Origin: Tannerella sp.
GTDB lineage: Bacteria; Bacteroidota; Bacteroidia; Bacteroidales; Tannerellaceae
DNA: 7,285 nt
Direction: 5' to 3'
NCBI GenBank assembly: GCA_031261145.1
Contig: JAISJX010000430.1
Coordinates: 1-7,285, forward strand
Position 1 is the stretch's first letter. Every line of letters starts with the position of its first letter. The position numbers and the translations under genes were made by a program. The notes under the pieces are model-generated. The model was not told where the DNA came from. It saw only the letters and a program-made list of their open reading frames with translations, and did no database searches. Shown one piece after another: positions 1-5,256 of this stretch.

Positions 1-347
1 GATAATATGCACACGGTCACTACAATAGAAATCAGGTAGCTATACGGTGCCGGATGGTTGAAAAGCCGGAAGCAATCGAAAACGAGCAACAGCAAGGTCA
101 TGTAGAGCGTAATAACAAGCCAACTGGTTCCCACCTCAAAAATGAAGTGAGACAGCCACGACCCGGCCATTTTTGTGTTCCGCAACGCGAAAACAAAAAC
201 AATCAACAACGCACAGACCACATAAATCGCGCCGAATATCCATTTGACAGCCCCCGGAAAAGCATGCAGCGCCTGCAATCCCCGGATGAGGACGTAATAA
301 TTCCCGGCCAGATAGGCGCATAACATTAAAATAAATAAAACAGGCAT
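1..347 (-). CDS. N-terminal membrane region of a probable metallophosphoesterase (partial, leaves window at base 1)
   Basis: An open frame runs without a stop from ATG at 347 to the window edge, giving 115 residues. Hydrophobic segments lie at about residues 2-20, 36-55, 73-93 and from 104 to the edge, so this is a polytopic membrane domain. The motif NYYVLIRGLQAL (16-27) and the layout resemble the multi-pass N-terminus of Bacteroidetes calcineurin-like metallophosphoesterases, whose metal-binding catalytic domain follows the fourth helix. That domain would lie outside this window, so the assignment rests on family memory alone. An in-frame stop lies six codons upstream of this ATG; a second ATG at 326 is possible. 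The gene starts 60 nt after the nitroreductase gene on the same strand, and no TAnnTTTG box is visible in the gap, so the two may be co-transcribed. Other four-helix membrane proteins cannot be excluded. Confidence 0.65.
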   Translation of the reverse strand, partial: MPVLFILMLCAYLAGNYYVLIRGLQALHAFPGAVKWIFGAIYVVCALLIVFVFALRNTKMAGSWLSHFIFEVGTSWLVITLYMTLLLLVFDCFRLFNHPAPYSYLISIVVTVCIL

Positions 348-407
348 CGGCAGTGTTATGTTTTACTTCTACGCTGATACTTCCAAATCGCTTCGGACGT
401 ATTCAAT

Positions 408-1052
408 TTATTTTTGAGGATACCCTACCGGATTATTAATTATCGGAAGTTGTGTCTCGCTCAGTTTCAAGACCGTCCGGAGTTTCTCCTGATCCATCGT
501 ACCGCGTGGAACGGTGGACAGTCCGACGCCTGCGCAAAAGATATTGATATTTTGCGAAACTATGCCGACATCCACTCCGCCCATCAGCTTGGTCTGGTCG
601 GAATTGGCATCACCCAATTTATCCAAGTTGCTCACTAAGACGAGGTGTACCGGAGCCGATTTAACTTCTGCCTGTCTTCCGGCCACGGCATCCCGGTAAT
701 CGCCTTTCGCGACAGGTTTCAGTGAATGAGCCTGGGCGTCATATAAATAAGCCCCGTCTTGACGGACGACATAGACATCTACTTCCTGCCTGTTCATGGC
801 CGATGGAGCCGTACGTTTTCCGTCCTCACGATTGATGCCGTTGGCTGCCCAAAGCAAATCGGAAAGGTCTTGCAGACTGAGTTCCTTGGCGTCAAAAACG
901 CGGTCGGAATGTCTGTCGGCCAATGCCTTCGTAGTGACGGAACCGCGCGCCTTATTCGGCGCATTCAATTTAATAACCTGTAACTCCTGCGCATACAAGC
1001 CGGTTGACATCACACATACAACCATTGCTGTTAAGAACTTTTTTGTATTCAT
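408..1052 (-). CDS. Secreted SagB/ThcOx-like nitroreductase family protein
   Basis: This 214-residue protein has a Sec signal peptide (MNTKKF, hydrophobic core to about residue 19, likely cleavage after LYA at 21). The mature part fits a compact nitroreductase fold of the SagB/ThcOx type: RHSDRVFD (47-54, expected FMN phosphate contact), LSLQDLSDLLWAANGINR (58-75), RTAPSAMNRQEVDVYVV (80-96), APVHLVLV (133-140), DVGIVSQNINIFCAGVGLST (161-180) and a C-terminal VGYP. The family uses FMN and reduces or oxidises small aromatic or peptide substrates; the substrate here is unknown. The frame is open up to 1148, but ATG at 1052 is chosen because it gives the signal peptide and lies just after a good promoter. 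A non-covalent flavoprotein exported through Sec is slightly unusual, since cofactor loading would have to occur outside the cytoplasm. It probably leads an operon with the downstream membrane gene. Confidence 0.87.
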   Translation of the reverse strand: MNTKKFLTAMVVCVMSTGLYAQELQVIKLNAPNKARGSVTTKALADRHSDRVFDAKELSLQDLSDLLWAANGINREDGKRTAPSAMNRQEVDVYVVRQDGAYLYDAQAHSLKPVAKGDYRDAVAGRQAEVKSAPVHLVLVSNLDKLGDANSDQTKLMGGVDVGIVSQNINIFCAGVGLSTVPRGTMDQEKLRTVLKLSETQLPIINNPVGYPQK

Positions 1053-1078
1053 ATCGGATTCTATTTTTGTTTGACGGA

Positions 1079-1109
1079 CAAAGTTAGTAATAAATATTCG
1101 GATTCCAAA
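1079..1109 (-). promoter_or_regulatory. Bacteroidetes-type promoter of the nitroreductase gene
   Basis: On the minus strand a TTTG -33 box (1106-1109) and an exact TAACTTTG -7 box (1079-1086) are separated by 19 nt, matching the Bacteroidetes primary sigma consensus. Transcription would start near 1072, about 20 nt before the ATG at 1052. The -33 box lies inside a short repeat block. Confidence 0.7.
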
Positions 1110-1128
1110 ATTCCATGATTCAAAGATT
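1101..1128. repeat. Short repeat block A (order X-CCAT-Y)
   Basis: This block reads X (GATTCCAAAATT, 1101-1112), CCAT, then Y (GATTCAAAGATT, 1117-1128). It also shows a loose period of eight bases. The same two 12-mers recur in opposite order in the block starting at 1301. It overlaps the -33 box of the nitroreductase promoter. Confidence 0.75.
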
Positions 1129-1160
1129 AAAAAAACGGTTGTCATCACGACGACCGTTTT
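1129..1160 (-). terminator. Strong rho-independent terminator reading leftward
   Basis: A 12-bp inverted repeat (arms 1132-1143 and 1149-1160, one G-T pair, 5-nt loop) is followed on the minus strand by seven T residues (1135-1129). The plus strand has only four T after the stem, so leftward termination is favoured. It lies just upstream of the nitroreductase promoter and would stop transcripts entering from the right. Confidence 0.7.
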
Positions 1161-1240
1161 GCGATGTACATTTTATACGTTACGTAAATGTCTCTAAAAT
1201 ACCTTTTTAATTAACAACTTCTCTAATTTAAAACTAAAAT
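1129..1240 (-). ncRNA. Candidate short RNA of about 110 nt between a promoter and a terminator
   Basis: An exact -7 box (TATCTTTG, 1247-1254 minus) predicts a start near 1240, and the strong terminator ends near 1129. Between them is no convincing coding sequence; the only short frame found is an eight-codon ORF (MYIAKRSS) starting within 1161-1175 and ending inside the hairpin. The unit could be an intergenic small RNA or a terminated leader in front of the nitroreductase gene. No -33 box is seen, and I do not recognise an RNA family. Confidence 0.3.
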
Positions 1241-1246
1241 GACGTA

Positions 1247-1254
1247 CAAAGATA
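1247..1254 (-). promoter_or_regulatory. Possible -7 promoter box (TATCTTTG) reading leftward
   Basis: Exact match to TAnnTTTG on the minus strand, about 85 nt upstream of the strong terminator. No TTTG is present 19-21 nt upstream, so the call rests on the -7 box and the downstream terminator. Confidence 0.4.
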
Positions 1255-1300
1255 AAACATTTTTTTGATTTTTCCGTGTCGGACTGGAATTTTTTTGGGG

Positions 1301-1328
1301 GATTCAAAGATTCCATGATTCCAAAATT
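1301..1328. repeat. Short repeat block B (order Y-CCAT-X)
   Basis: This block reads Y (GATTCAAAGATT, 1301-1312), CCAT, then X (GATTCCAAAATT, 1317-1328), with the octamer period fading out to about 1336. It begins exactly 200 bases after block A and carries the same halves swapped around the same CCAT core. Confidence 0.75.
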
Positions 1329-1402
1329 TAAAGATTGAGGGACAAGCCGGGAAATCTGCTTTTTCAATAGATTCTTTTTGCCGTATTTATTAGCCATTCC
1401 TT

Positions 1403-1433
1403 TTTACTTATTGCATTTGTTTTGCTATATTTG
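1403..1433 (+). promoter_or_regulatory. Promoter for the ORF6N-like remnant and rhomboid gene
   Basis: An exact -7 box TATATTTG (1426-1433) has a near-match -33 (TTTA, 1403-1406) at 19 nt. Transcription would start near 1440 and run through the 36-codon ORF into the rhomboid gene, leaving a leader of about 155 nt before the rhomboid start. Confidence 0.6.
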
Positions 1434-1483
1434 CATCGTGTATGTGAAGATATAAACATTTTTAATATAAACGAATAAGTATC

Positions 1484-1594
1484 ATGGGCGAAACAATAAA
1501 CTTCAGTCAGGTAGAAGGAAAGATTCTTACCCTCCGCAAGCAATCAGTCTTACTCGACAGTGATCTTTTAATGCCGCCTTATTTAGCTGCATAA
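1484..1594 (+). pseudogene. Remnant of an ORF6N-domain protein, or a short upstream ORF
   Basis: A 36-codon frame starts with ATG at 1484. Residues 5-28 (INFSQVEGKILTLRKQ followed by SVLLDSDL) resemble the beginning of ORF6N domains, which typically read like KI..IR.Q.V.LDSD.A.LYGVET. After LDSDL the similarity stops, but shifting frame near base 1572 gives AALF (1572-1583), close to the expected AALY, followed by a stop at 1610-1612. This suggests a frameshifted and truncated gene start, retained downstream of a promoter. ORF6N proteins are DNA-associated proteins found in phages and accessory regions; this fragment lacks most of the domain. The stop lies three bases before the rhomboid ATG, so translational coupling with the remnant acting as an upstream ORF is an alternative. 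The ORF6N match is from memory and moderate. Confidence 0.45.
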
Positions 1595-1597
1595 TGG

Positions 1598-2275
1598 ATG
1601 GACGAGAATAAGAAATTATATAAAGCATTAAAAATTACCCTGTTGTTGGTAATGATGCCTTGGATAGTGCATCTGGCGGGAACTGTGTTCTCGCTCGGAT
1701 TGCAGCGATTCGGACTTTATCCGATGGAATGGCGGGGATTTATCGGAATCTTTACCATGCCTCTGTTGCACGAAGACTTGGATCACCTGATGTCCAACAC
1801 ACTGCCTTTACTCCTGTTGATTTTCGGGCTGTTTATTTTCTACGACAAAGCGACGTGGCGGATTCTTCTGTGTCTGTATCTGATTAGCGGACTGATGGTT
1901 TGGTTTATGGGGCGTCCCAATTCGGTACATATCGGGGCGAGCGGATTGGTCTATGCGCTGGCGGCGTTTCACTTTGTAAGCGGGATGATTAAGCGGGAGA
2001 CGCGGCAGATGGCTTTTGCATTGTTAGTCGCGTTTCTGTACGGCGGGTTTGTGTGGGCGTTTTTTCCTACCTTATACCAAAATACCTCTGTTTCGTGGGA
2101 GGGACATCTTTCAGGATTACTGACGGGCATTACATTGGCCTTTTATTTCAGGAGATTAGGCCCGAAACCGCCGGTCGATCCGTTCTTGCAGGAAGAGGAA
2201 GATGACGAGGATAACGGCGAAGAACCGCCTTATTGGAACATTCCGGAAGAAACTCCTACTTTTCTTGAAAAATAA
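1598..2275 (+). CDS. Rhomboid family intramembrane serine protease
   Basis: This 225-residue membrane protein has about six hydrophobic segments. The rhomboid signature is complete: HLMSN (63-67, the loop holding the conserved Asn), HIGASG (111-116, nucleophile Ser115) and EGHLSGLLTG (168-177, catalytic His170). Rhomboids cut transmembrane substrates within the membrane; the substrate cannot be inferred here. The length fits the minimal six-helix bacterial form. After the last helix comes a cytosolic tail from about residue 186, with a strongly acidic stretch (199-209, ten of eleven residues D, E or N) and a Pro/Trp-containing end. The start at 1598 is the first in-frame ATG after the upstream stop; an ATG at 1594 is out of frame and stops after five codons. 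The gene is three bases downstream of the ORF6N-like remnant and shares its promoter. Confidence 0.93.
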   Translation: MDENKKLYKALKITLLLVMMPWIVHLAGTVFSLGLQRFGLYPMEWRGFIGIFTMPLLHEDLDHLMSNTLPLLLLIFGLFIFYDKATWRILLCLYLISGLMVWFMGRPNSVHIGASGLVYALAAFHFVSGMIKRETRQMAFALLVAFLYGGFVWAFFPTLYQNTSVSWEGHLSGLLTGITLAFYFRRLGPKPPVDPFLQEEEDDEDNGEEPPYWNIPEETPTFLEK

Positions 2276-2295
2276 TTAAATGAAACCGTTCCGAT

Positions 2296-2326
2296 TTTTT
2301 TAATTCAATTTTACTCTATATCTTTG
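2296..2326 (+). promoter_or_regulatory. Promoter of the HAD-thioesterase fusion gene
   Basis: An exact -7 box TATCTTTG (2319-2326) follows a T-rich -33 region (TTTT at 2296-2299) with 19 nt spacing. The predicted start near 2333 gives a leader of about 45 nt, so the gene is probably transcribed independently of the rhomboid gene. Confidence 0.6.
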
Positions 2327-2340
2327 AACATAAATAAGAA

Positions 2341-2356
2341 CCCCGGAACAACGGGG
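2341..2356 (+). promoter_or_regulatory. Small GC-rich hairpin near the 5' end of the leader
   Basis: CCCCG (2341-2345) and CGGGG (2352-2356) can form a 5-bp stem with a 6-nt loop, a few bases after the predicted transcription start. No T-tract follows, so it is not a terminator. It may protect the mRNA end or be chance. Confidence 0.3.
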
Positions 2357-2378
2357 AATAGAGGTGAAATTTAATTAT

Positions 2379-3617
2379 ATGGATATGAAATACAAATTAT
2401 TAGTGCTTGATGTGGATGGAACTTTGCTTAACAATGAGAAGAAGATTACGATTCATACGAGAACTGCTTTATTGAAAATGCAACAATTAGGCATACGGAT
2501 TGTGCTGGCTTCCGGCAGGCCGACGTATGGCATTGTCCCTCTGGCTAAAGAACTGGAAATTGATAAGTACGGAGGATTTATCCTTTCGTATAACGGGGGG
2601 CAGATTCTGAATATGCAAACGAATGAACTTTTGTTTGAGAAACGTATTGATCCGTCGATGATTCCGTATCTCGAACGGAAAGCGAAAAAGAACGGTTGCA
2701 CGATTTTCACCTACAATGAAGATACGATACTGACGAATCGACCTGAAGATGAATTAGTTCGTCAGGAAGCAGCGTTGAACGGGATGCAGGTGAAAGGTGC
2801 GACTTCTTTTGCGGAATCCGTCGATTTTTGGCCCTACAAGTGTATGCTGGCGAATAAGGACGAACTGACGCTGATTGAGTTGGAAAACTACTGGAAAAAG
2901 CGGTTGGACGGAAATCTGGATGTATTTCGTTCGGAACCTTACTTTCTGGAAATTGTTCCACAGTATGTTGATAAGGCGAATACGCTGAGTTTCCTGATAG
3001 AAAAACTGGGTCTTGAGCCGGAAGAGGTGATGGCTATCGGCGACGGGGTGTGTGACGTGACGATGATACAACAGTGCGGTTTCGGCGTGGCGATGGGCAA
3101 TGCGCAAGTCTCGGTGAAAGCCTGCGCCGATTATGTGACGGACAGCAACGAAGCGGACGGCGTGGCAACGGTGGTTGAAAAACAGATACTGTCCGTTATT
3201 CATCCGGCGGAAGTATCGTTGGAACAATTGAATGAACGCGGTCATTATGCGTTGATGGGCAATCTGGGCATCCAATATACGTATGCGTCGGAAAACCGGG
3301 TCGAGGCGACTATGCCGGTCGATCAGCGCACACGCCAACCGTTCGGTATCCTGCACGGGGGAGCGACGCTCGCTCTGGCGGAGACGGTCGCCGGATTAGG
3401 GTCTTTACTTATCTGTCAGCCGGACGAGCTTATCGTTGGGATGCAGATAAGCGGAAACCACATGTCGTCGGCGCACGAAGGCGATATGGTGCGCGCCGTC
3501 GCGACGATTATCCACAAAGGTCACACCTCGCATGTATGGAACGTGGATGTGTTCACCTCGACCGATAAGTTGGTTTCATCCGTCCGGGTGTTGAACAGCA
3601 TCATCAAGAAACGATAA
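2379..3617 (+). CDS. Fusion of a Cof-type HAD phosphatase and a MenI/YdiI-like hotdog thioesterase
   Basis: One uninterrupted frame of 412 residues encodes two enzymes. Residues 4-271 are a HAD-IIB (Cof) phosphatase: DVDGT (11-15, nucleophile Asp11), ASGR (44-47), VDKANTL (197-203, Lys199) and GDGVCD (221-226). The last is normally GDGxND, so the Asn is replaced by Cys225. Residues 279-412 match hotdog acyl-CoA thioesterases of the YdiI/MenI type: VEATMPVDQRTRQPFG (308-323), ILHGGATLALAE (324-335, likely catalytic Glu335), then GNHMSSAHEGDMVRA and GHTSHVWNVDVF. MenI hydrolyses 1,4-dihydroxy-2-naphthoyl-CoA in menaquinone synthesis; Cof proteins dephosphorylate sugar phosphates or cofactors such as PLP and FMN. 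The substrate of this fusion is unknown. ATG at 2379 is preferred over a GTG at 2364, which lies within the only Shine-Dalgarno-like GAGGTG; ATG at 2385 is also possible. The gene ends 16 bases from the convergent DUF4251 gene. Confidence 0.9.
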   Translation: MDMKYKLLVLDVDGTLLNNEKKITIHTRTALLKMQQLGIRIVLASGRPTYGIVPLAKELEIDKYGGFILSYNGGQILNMQTNELLFEKRIDPSMIPYLERKAKKNGCTIFTYNEDTILTNRPEDELVRQEAALNGMQVKGATSFAESVDFWPYKCMLANKDELTLIELENYWKKRLDGNLDVFRSEPYFLEIVPQYVDKANTLSFLIEKLGLEPEEVMAIGDGVCDVTMIQQCGFGVAMGNAQVSVKACADYVTDSNEADGVATVVEKQILSVIHPAEVSLEQLNERGHYALMGNLGIQYTYASENRVEATMPVDQRTRQPFGILHGGATLALAETVAGLGSLLICQPDELIVGMQISGNHMSSAHEGDMVRAVATIIHKGHTSHVWNVDVFTSTDKLVSSVRVLNSIIKKR

Positions 3618-3633
3618 ACAAGTTCCCTGACGT

Positions 3634-4134
3634 TCAAGGTTTTTCGTCCTCATTCAGGTTCCCGTGATAACTGATAGACTGACGGTTATTCGGAGTTACC
3701 TGAATGACGGAAGAACCATTGGCGAATATCTTGACGCTATATTTGTACCGGTCTTCACCCGAATCCGTCAGGAACGAAATATCCGCCGTTCCTTTCTGAT
3801 CGTACGAAAGGGAGTAATCTGTGATTTTCGCATTGAAATTCAACCCTTTTCCTCCACCGTAAGGAACGCTGTAAGCCCGTCCGGAATAAGGCAGGTACGA
3901 GATGACCGAATCCCCTTCGACCGTCAACGAATAATTGGACGTCAGGTTCTGCGTCTTTCCACTCATGGGCAGCATACGATTCACATCCACAGTGTAATGT
4001 TTGCTGTCAATCAATTCTTTAACCGCCTGTTTCTTCTCTGGCCCAGCGGCGATGCCGGATGATTTGCATGAGAAAAATCCCAAAGTCAGAAGCAACATCA
4101 TCCCTCCTGTTAAAAATAATCGAATCGTTTTCAT
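3634..4134 (-). CDS. DUF4251 family lipoprotein
   Basis: This 166-residue protein begins with a lipoprotein signal: MKTIRL, a hydrophobic core (6-21) and FFSC with the lipidated Cys at 23. Lys24, directly after the Cys, is not a standard retention signal, so its membrane is uncertain. The rest resembles the Bacteroidetes DUF4251 family: a segment on setting up a beta fold (HYTVDVNRMLPMSG, SNYSLTVEGDSVISYLPY), a glycine-rich turn (PYGGGKGLNF, residues 91-100) and the end motif IQVTPNNRQSISYHG near 144-158. No enzymatic residues are recognised and the function is unknown. ATG at 4134 is preferred over GTG at 4140. The gene has its own promoter and lies about 100 nt downstream of the phosphodiesterase gene on the same strand; read-through is possible. 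Confidence 0.88.
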   Translation of the reverse strand: MKTIRLFLTGGMMLLLTLGFFSCKSSGIAAGPEKKQAVKELIDSKHYTVDVNRMLPMSGKTQNLTSNYSLTVEGDSVISYLPYSGRAYSVPYGGGKGLNFNAKITDYSLSYDQKGTADISFLTDSGEDRYKYSVKIFANGSSVIQVTPNNRQSISYHGNLNEDEKP

Positions 4135-4154
4135 ATTCACATAACTTTATTATA

Positions 4155-4186
4155 TAAAGGTACGAACTATTTTTGAAATGACCAAA
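4155..4186 (-). promoter_or_regulatory. Promoter of the DUF4251 lipoprotein gene
   Basis: On the minus strand TTTG (4183-4186) and TACCTTTA (4155-4162, seven of eight positions of TAnnTTTG) are 20 nt apart. Transcription would start near 4148, just before the ATG at 4134. Confidence 0.55.
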
Positions 4187-4234
4187 TAAAAAAGGCGTTT
4201 TTTTTCGTTTTTCGTAAAAAAAGTCTCCTTACGG

Positions 4235-5149
4235 TTATTTTTTCAAGCTCTGCAACGCCTGAGTCAGTTCAACCGGAAAATCCGATTCGATGATATCCGG
4301 CAGGATTTCCCGGTCGCTGAGGTATCCTTCGCGGCGTTCTTCCGGCGTTTTCCGCGTGTCGTAAGTCGGAGCCAACGAAATCATGCAACGTACGCCTTTC
4401 GCGTGCAGACGGTTATACAGTTCCTGGTTTTCGGGCAACATGCGGGGGCCGACGTATGCGATGACGTTTTCCCATAAAATGCCGGTCTTCTCGAACGCCT
4501 CCAATTGTTCAACGGTCTTGATATGAATGGAAAACATGGTTTTGGAACTTTGCTCATGGTAGAACTGCGCCTGTTCGGGCGTATGAATGGTCAGCATCAC
4601 GTTCGGGGGAAAGTGATATTCGCGCAGTTTTTTAGCCAGCGCTTCCTTGGGCGTGTAAACATCCAAGTTTATAACGGTTTTCCCTTTGCTCCAACGGATT
4701 ACATCATCCAATGTAGGGATTTTTTCGTCTGTTACATGGCCGTCCATATCTTTCAAGCGGAGGTTTTTCAGTTCGGCCCATGTATGATCTTCGATTTTTC
4801 CCGTGCCGGTAGTTGTGCGTTCCAGCGTGGGATCGTGCATGATGATGATAACGCTGTCTTTGGTCAGACGCGGGTCGATCTCAAAAAACGCCGGAACATT
4901 TTCGAGCGTATATTCGTAGGCGCGGATGCTGTTCTCCGGACAATGATTTTCACGGCAACCACGATGTCCGCTGATGATAGGCATTTGCGGCGTACCGGTG
5001 TAACGGAAAAACGCACGAACGTCTTCTATGGATTTCACAGGCAAGGTATGCAGCGGCGTTGATTTTTTGCCAAACCCTGTAAATAAGAAAATTCCAAGCA
5101 GAAATAAGCCGGATATCTTCAGGGGATTTTTAAATTCTGTTATTTTCAT
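4235..5149 (-). CDS. Exported glycerophosphodiester phosphodiesterase family protein
   Basis: This 304-residue protein has an N-terminal hydrophobic segment (about 12-26) that acts as a signal peptide or anchor; it has no clear lipobox cysteine. The remainder is a GDPD TIM barrel: SGHRG (60-64, catalytic His62), CPENSIRA (70-77, Glu72), FEIDPRLTKD (89-98, metal ligands Glu90 and Asp92) and MHDPTLERTT (104-113, catalytic His105). A further acidic position appears in INLDV (160-164), where the family often has Glu. The enzymes cleave glycerophosphodiesters to glycerol-3-phosphate and an alcohol using Ca2+ or Mg2+; here the reaction would take place in the periplasm or outside. The true substrate may differ, since many Bacteroidetes members are uncharacterised. 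It is divergent from the alpha/beta hydrolase gene and upstream of the lipoprotein gene. Confidence 0.9.
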   Translation of the reverse strand: MKITEFKNPLKISGLFLLGIFLFTGFGKKSTPLHTLPVKSIEDVRAFFRYTGTPQMPIISGHRGCRENHCPENSIRAYEYTLENVPAFFEIDPRLTKDSVIIIMHDPTLERTTTGTGKIEDHTWAELKNLRLKDMDGHVTDEKIPTLDDVIRWSKGKTVINLDVYTPKEALAKKLREYHFPPNVMLTIHTPEQAQFYHEQSSKTMFSIHIKTVEQLEAFEKTGILWENVIAYVGPRMLPENQELYNRLHAKGVRCMISLAPTYDTRKTPEERREGYLSDREILPDIIESDFPVELTQALQSLKK

Positions 5150-5174
5150 AAAGGGACTATTTTGATTAAAACTA

Positions 5175-5182
5175 CAAATATA
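5175..5182 (-). promoter_or_regulatory. -7 promoter box of the phosphodiesterase gene
   Basis: Exact TATATTTG on the minus strand. The start would be near 5168, about 19 nt before the ATG at 5149. No TTTG is seen at the usual distance. A 13-base A/T palindrome (TTTTTT-G-AAAAAA, 5188-5200) lies just upstream of the box. Confidence 0.5.
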
Positions 5183-5227
5183 AGCTGTTTTTTGAAAAAA
5201 CGCTTCAACTTTTTTCGATTATTTATT

Positions 5228-5235
5228 TATCTTTG
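5228..5235 (+). promoter_or_regulatory. -7 promoter box of the alpha/beta hydrolase gene
   Basis: Exact TATCTTTG on the plus strand, 21 nt before the ATG at 5257. The -33 region is T-rich without a clear TTTG. It is arranged back to back with the phosphodiesterase promoter. Confidence 0.55.
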
Positions 5236-5256
5236 CTTTCGATTAGACGGTAAGTA

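Larger units (their letters stand above)
1053..1597. other. 545-base region without an intact recognised gene
   Basis: From left to right this region holds the nitroreductase promoter overlapping repeat block A, the leftward terminator, a possible short RNA with its -7 box, repeat block B, a rightward promoter near 1426, and a 36-codon ORF6N-like remnant. Bases 1160-1300 are AT-rich, with T-runs near 1260 and 1290. No tRNA-like fold or long inverted repeat typical of an insertion sequence was seen. Confidence 0.6.

Noticed and set aside
54..323. 89-codon plus-strand ORF
   Set aside because: It lies antisense to the membrane-protein frame at 1-347, is very polar with no domain, and has no promoter; it is a shadow of the real gene.
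1053..1148. N-terminal extension of the nitroreductase to GTG 1148
   Set aside because: The extension would start inside the terminator hairpin, run through repeat block A and the promoter, and hide the signal peptide. ATG at 1052 is the better start.
1194..1397. 67-codon minus-strand ORF starting MANKYGKK
   Set aside because: It has a plausible start with an AAGGA just before it, but the frame runs through repeat block B and AT-rich low-complexity DNA, and the protein resembles nothing I know. No good promoter was seen upstream on that strand.
2754..3356. 200-codon minus-strand ORF
   Set aside because: It lies entirely antisense to the HAD-thioesterase gene, whose motifs are unmistakable. 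Its His/Arg/Phe-rich composition is typical of an antisense frame.
3618..3660. Possible bidirectional terminator between the convergent fusion and DUF4251 genes
   Set aside because: CCTGACG and CGTC/TCAGG elements can pair only with a bulge and a 12-nt loop, and most of the structure lies inside the DUF4251 coding end. Support is too thin.
4205..4232. Possible terminator after the phosphodiesterase gene
   Set aside because: On the minus strand only a weak CGTAA/TTACG stem with a large loop, or a 3-bp stem before T residues, can be drawn. This is too weak to call.
4505..5062. 185-codon plus-strand ORF
   Set aside because: It is antisense to the phosphodiesterase gene, with no recognisable domain.
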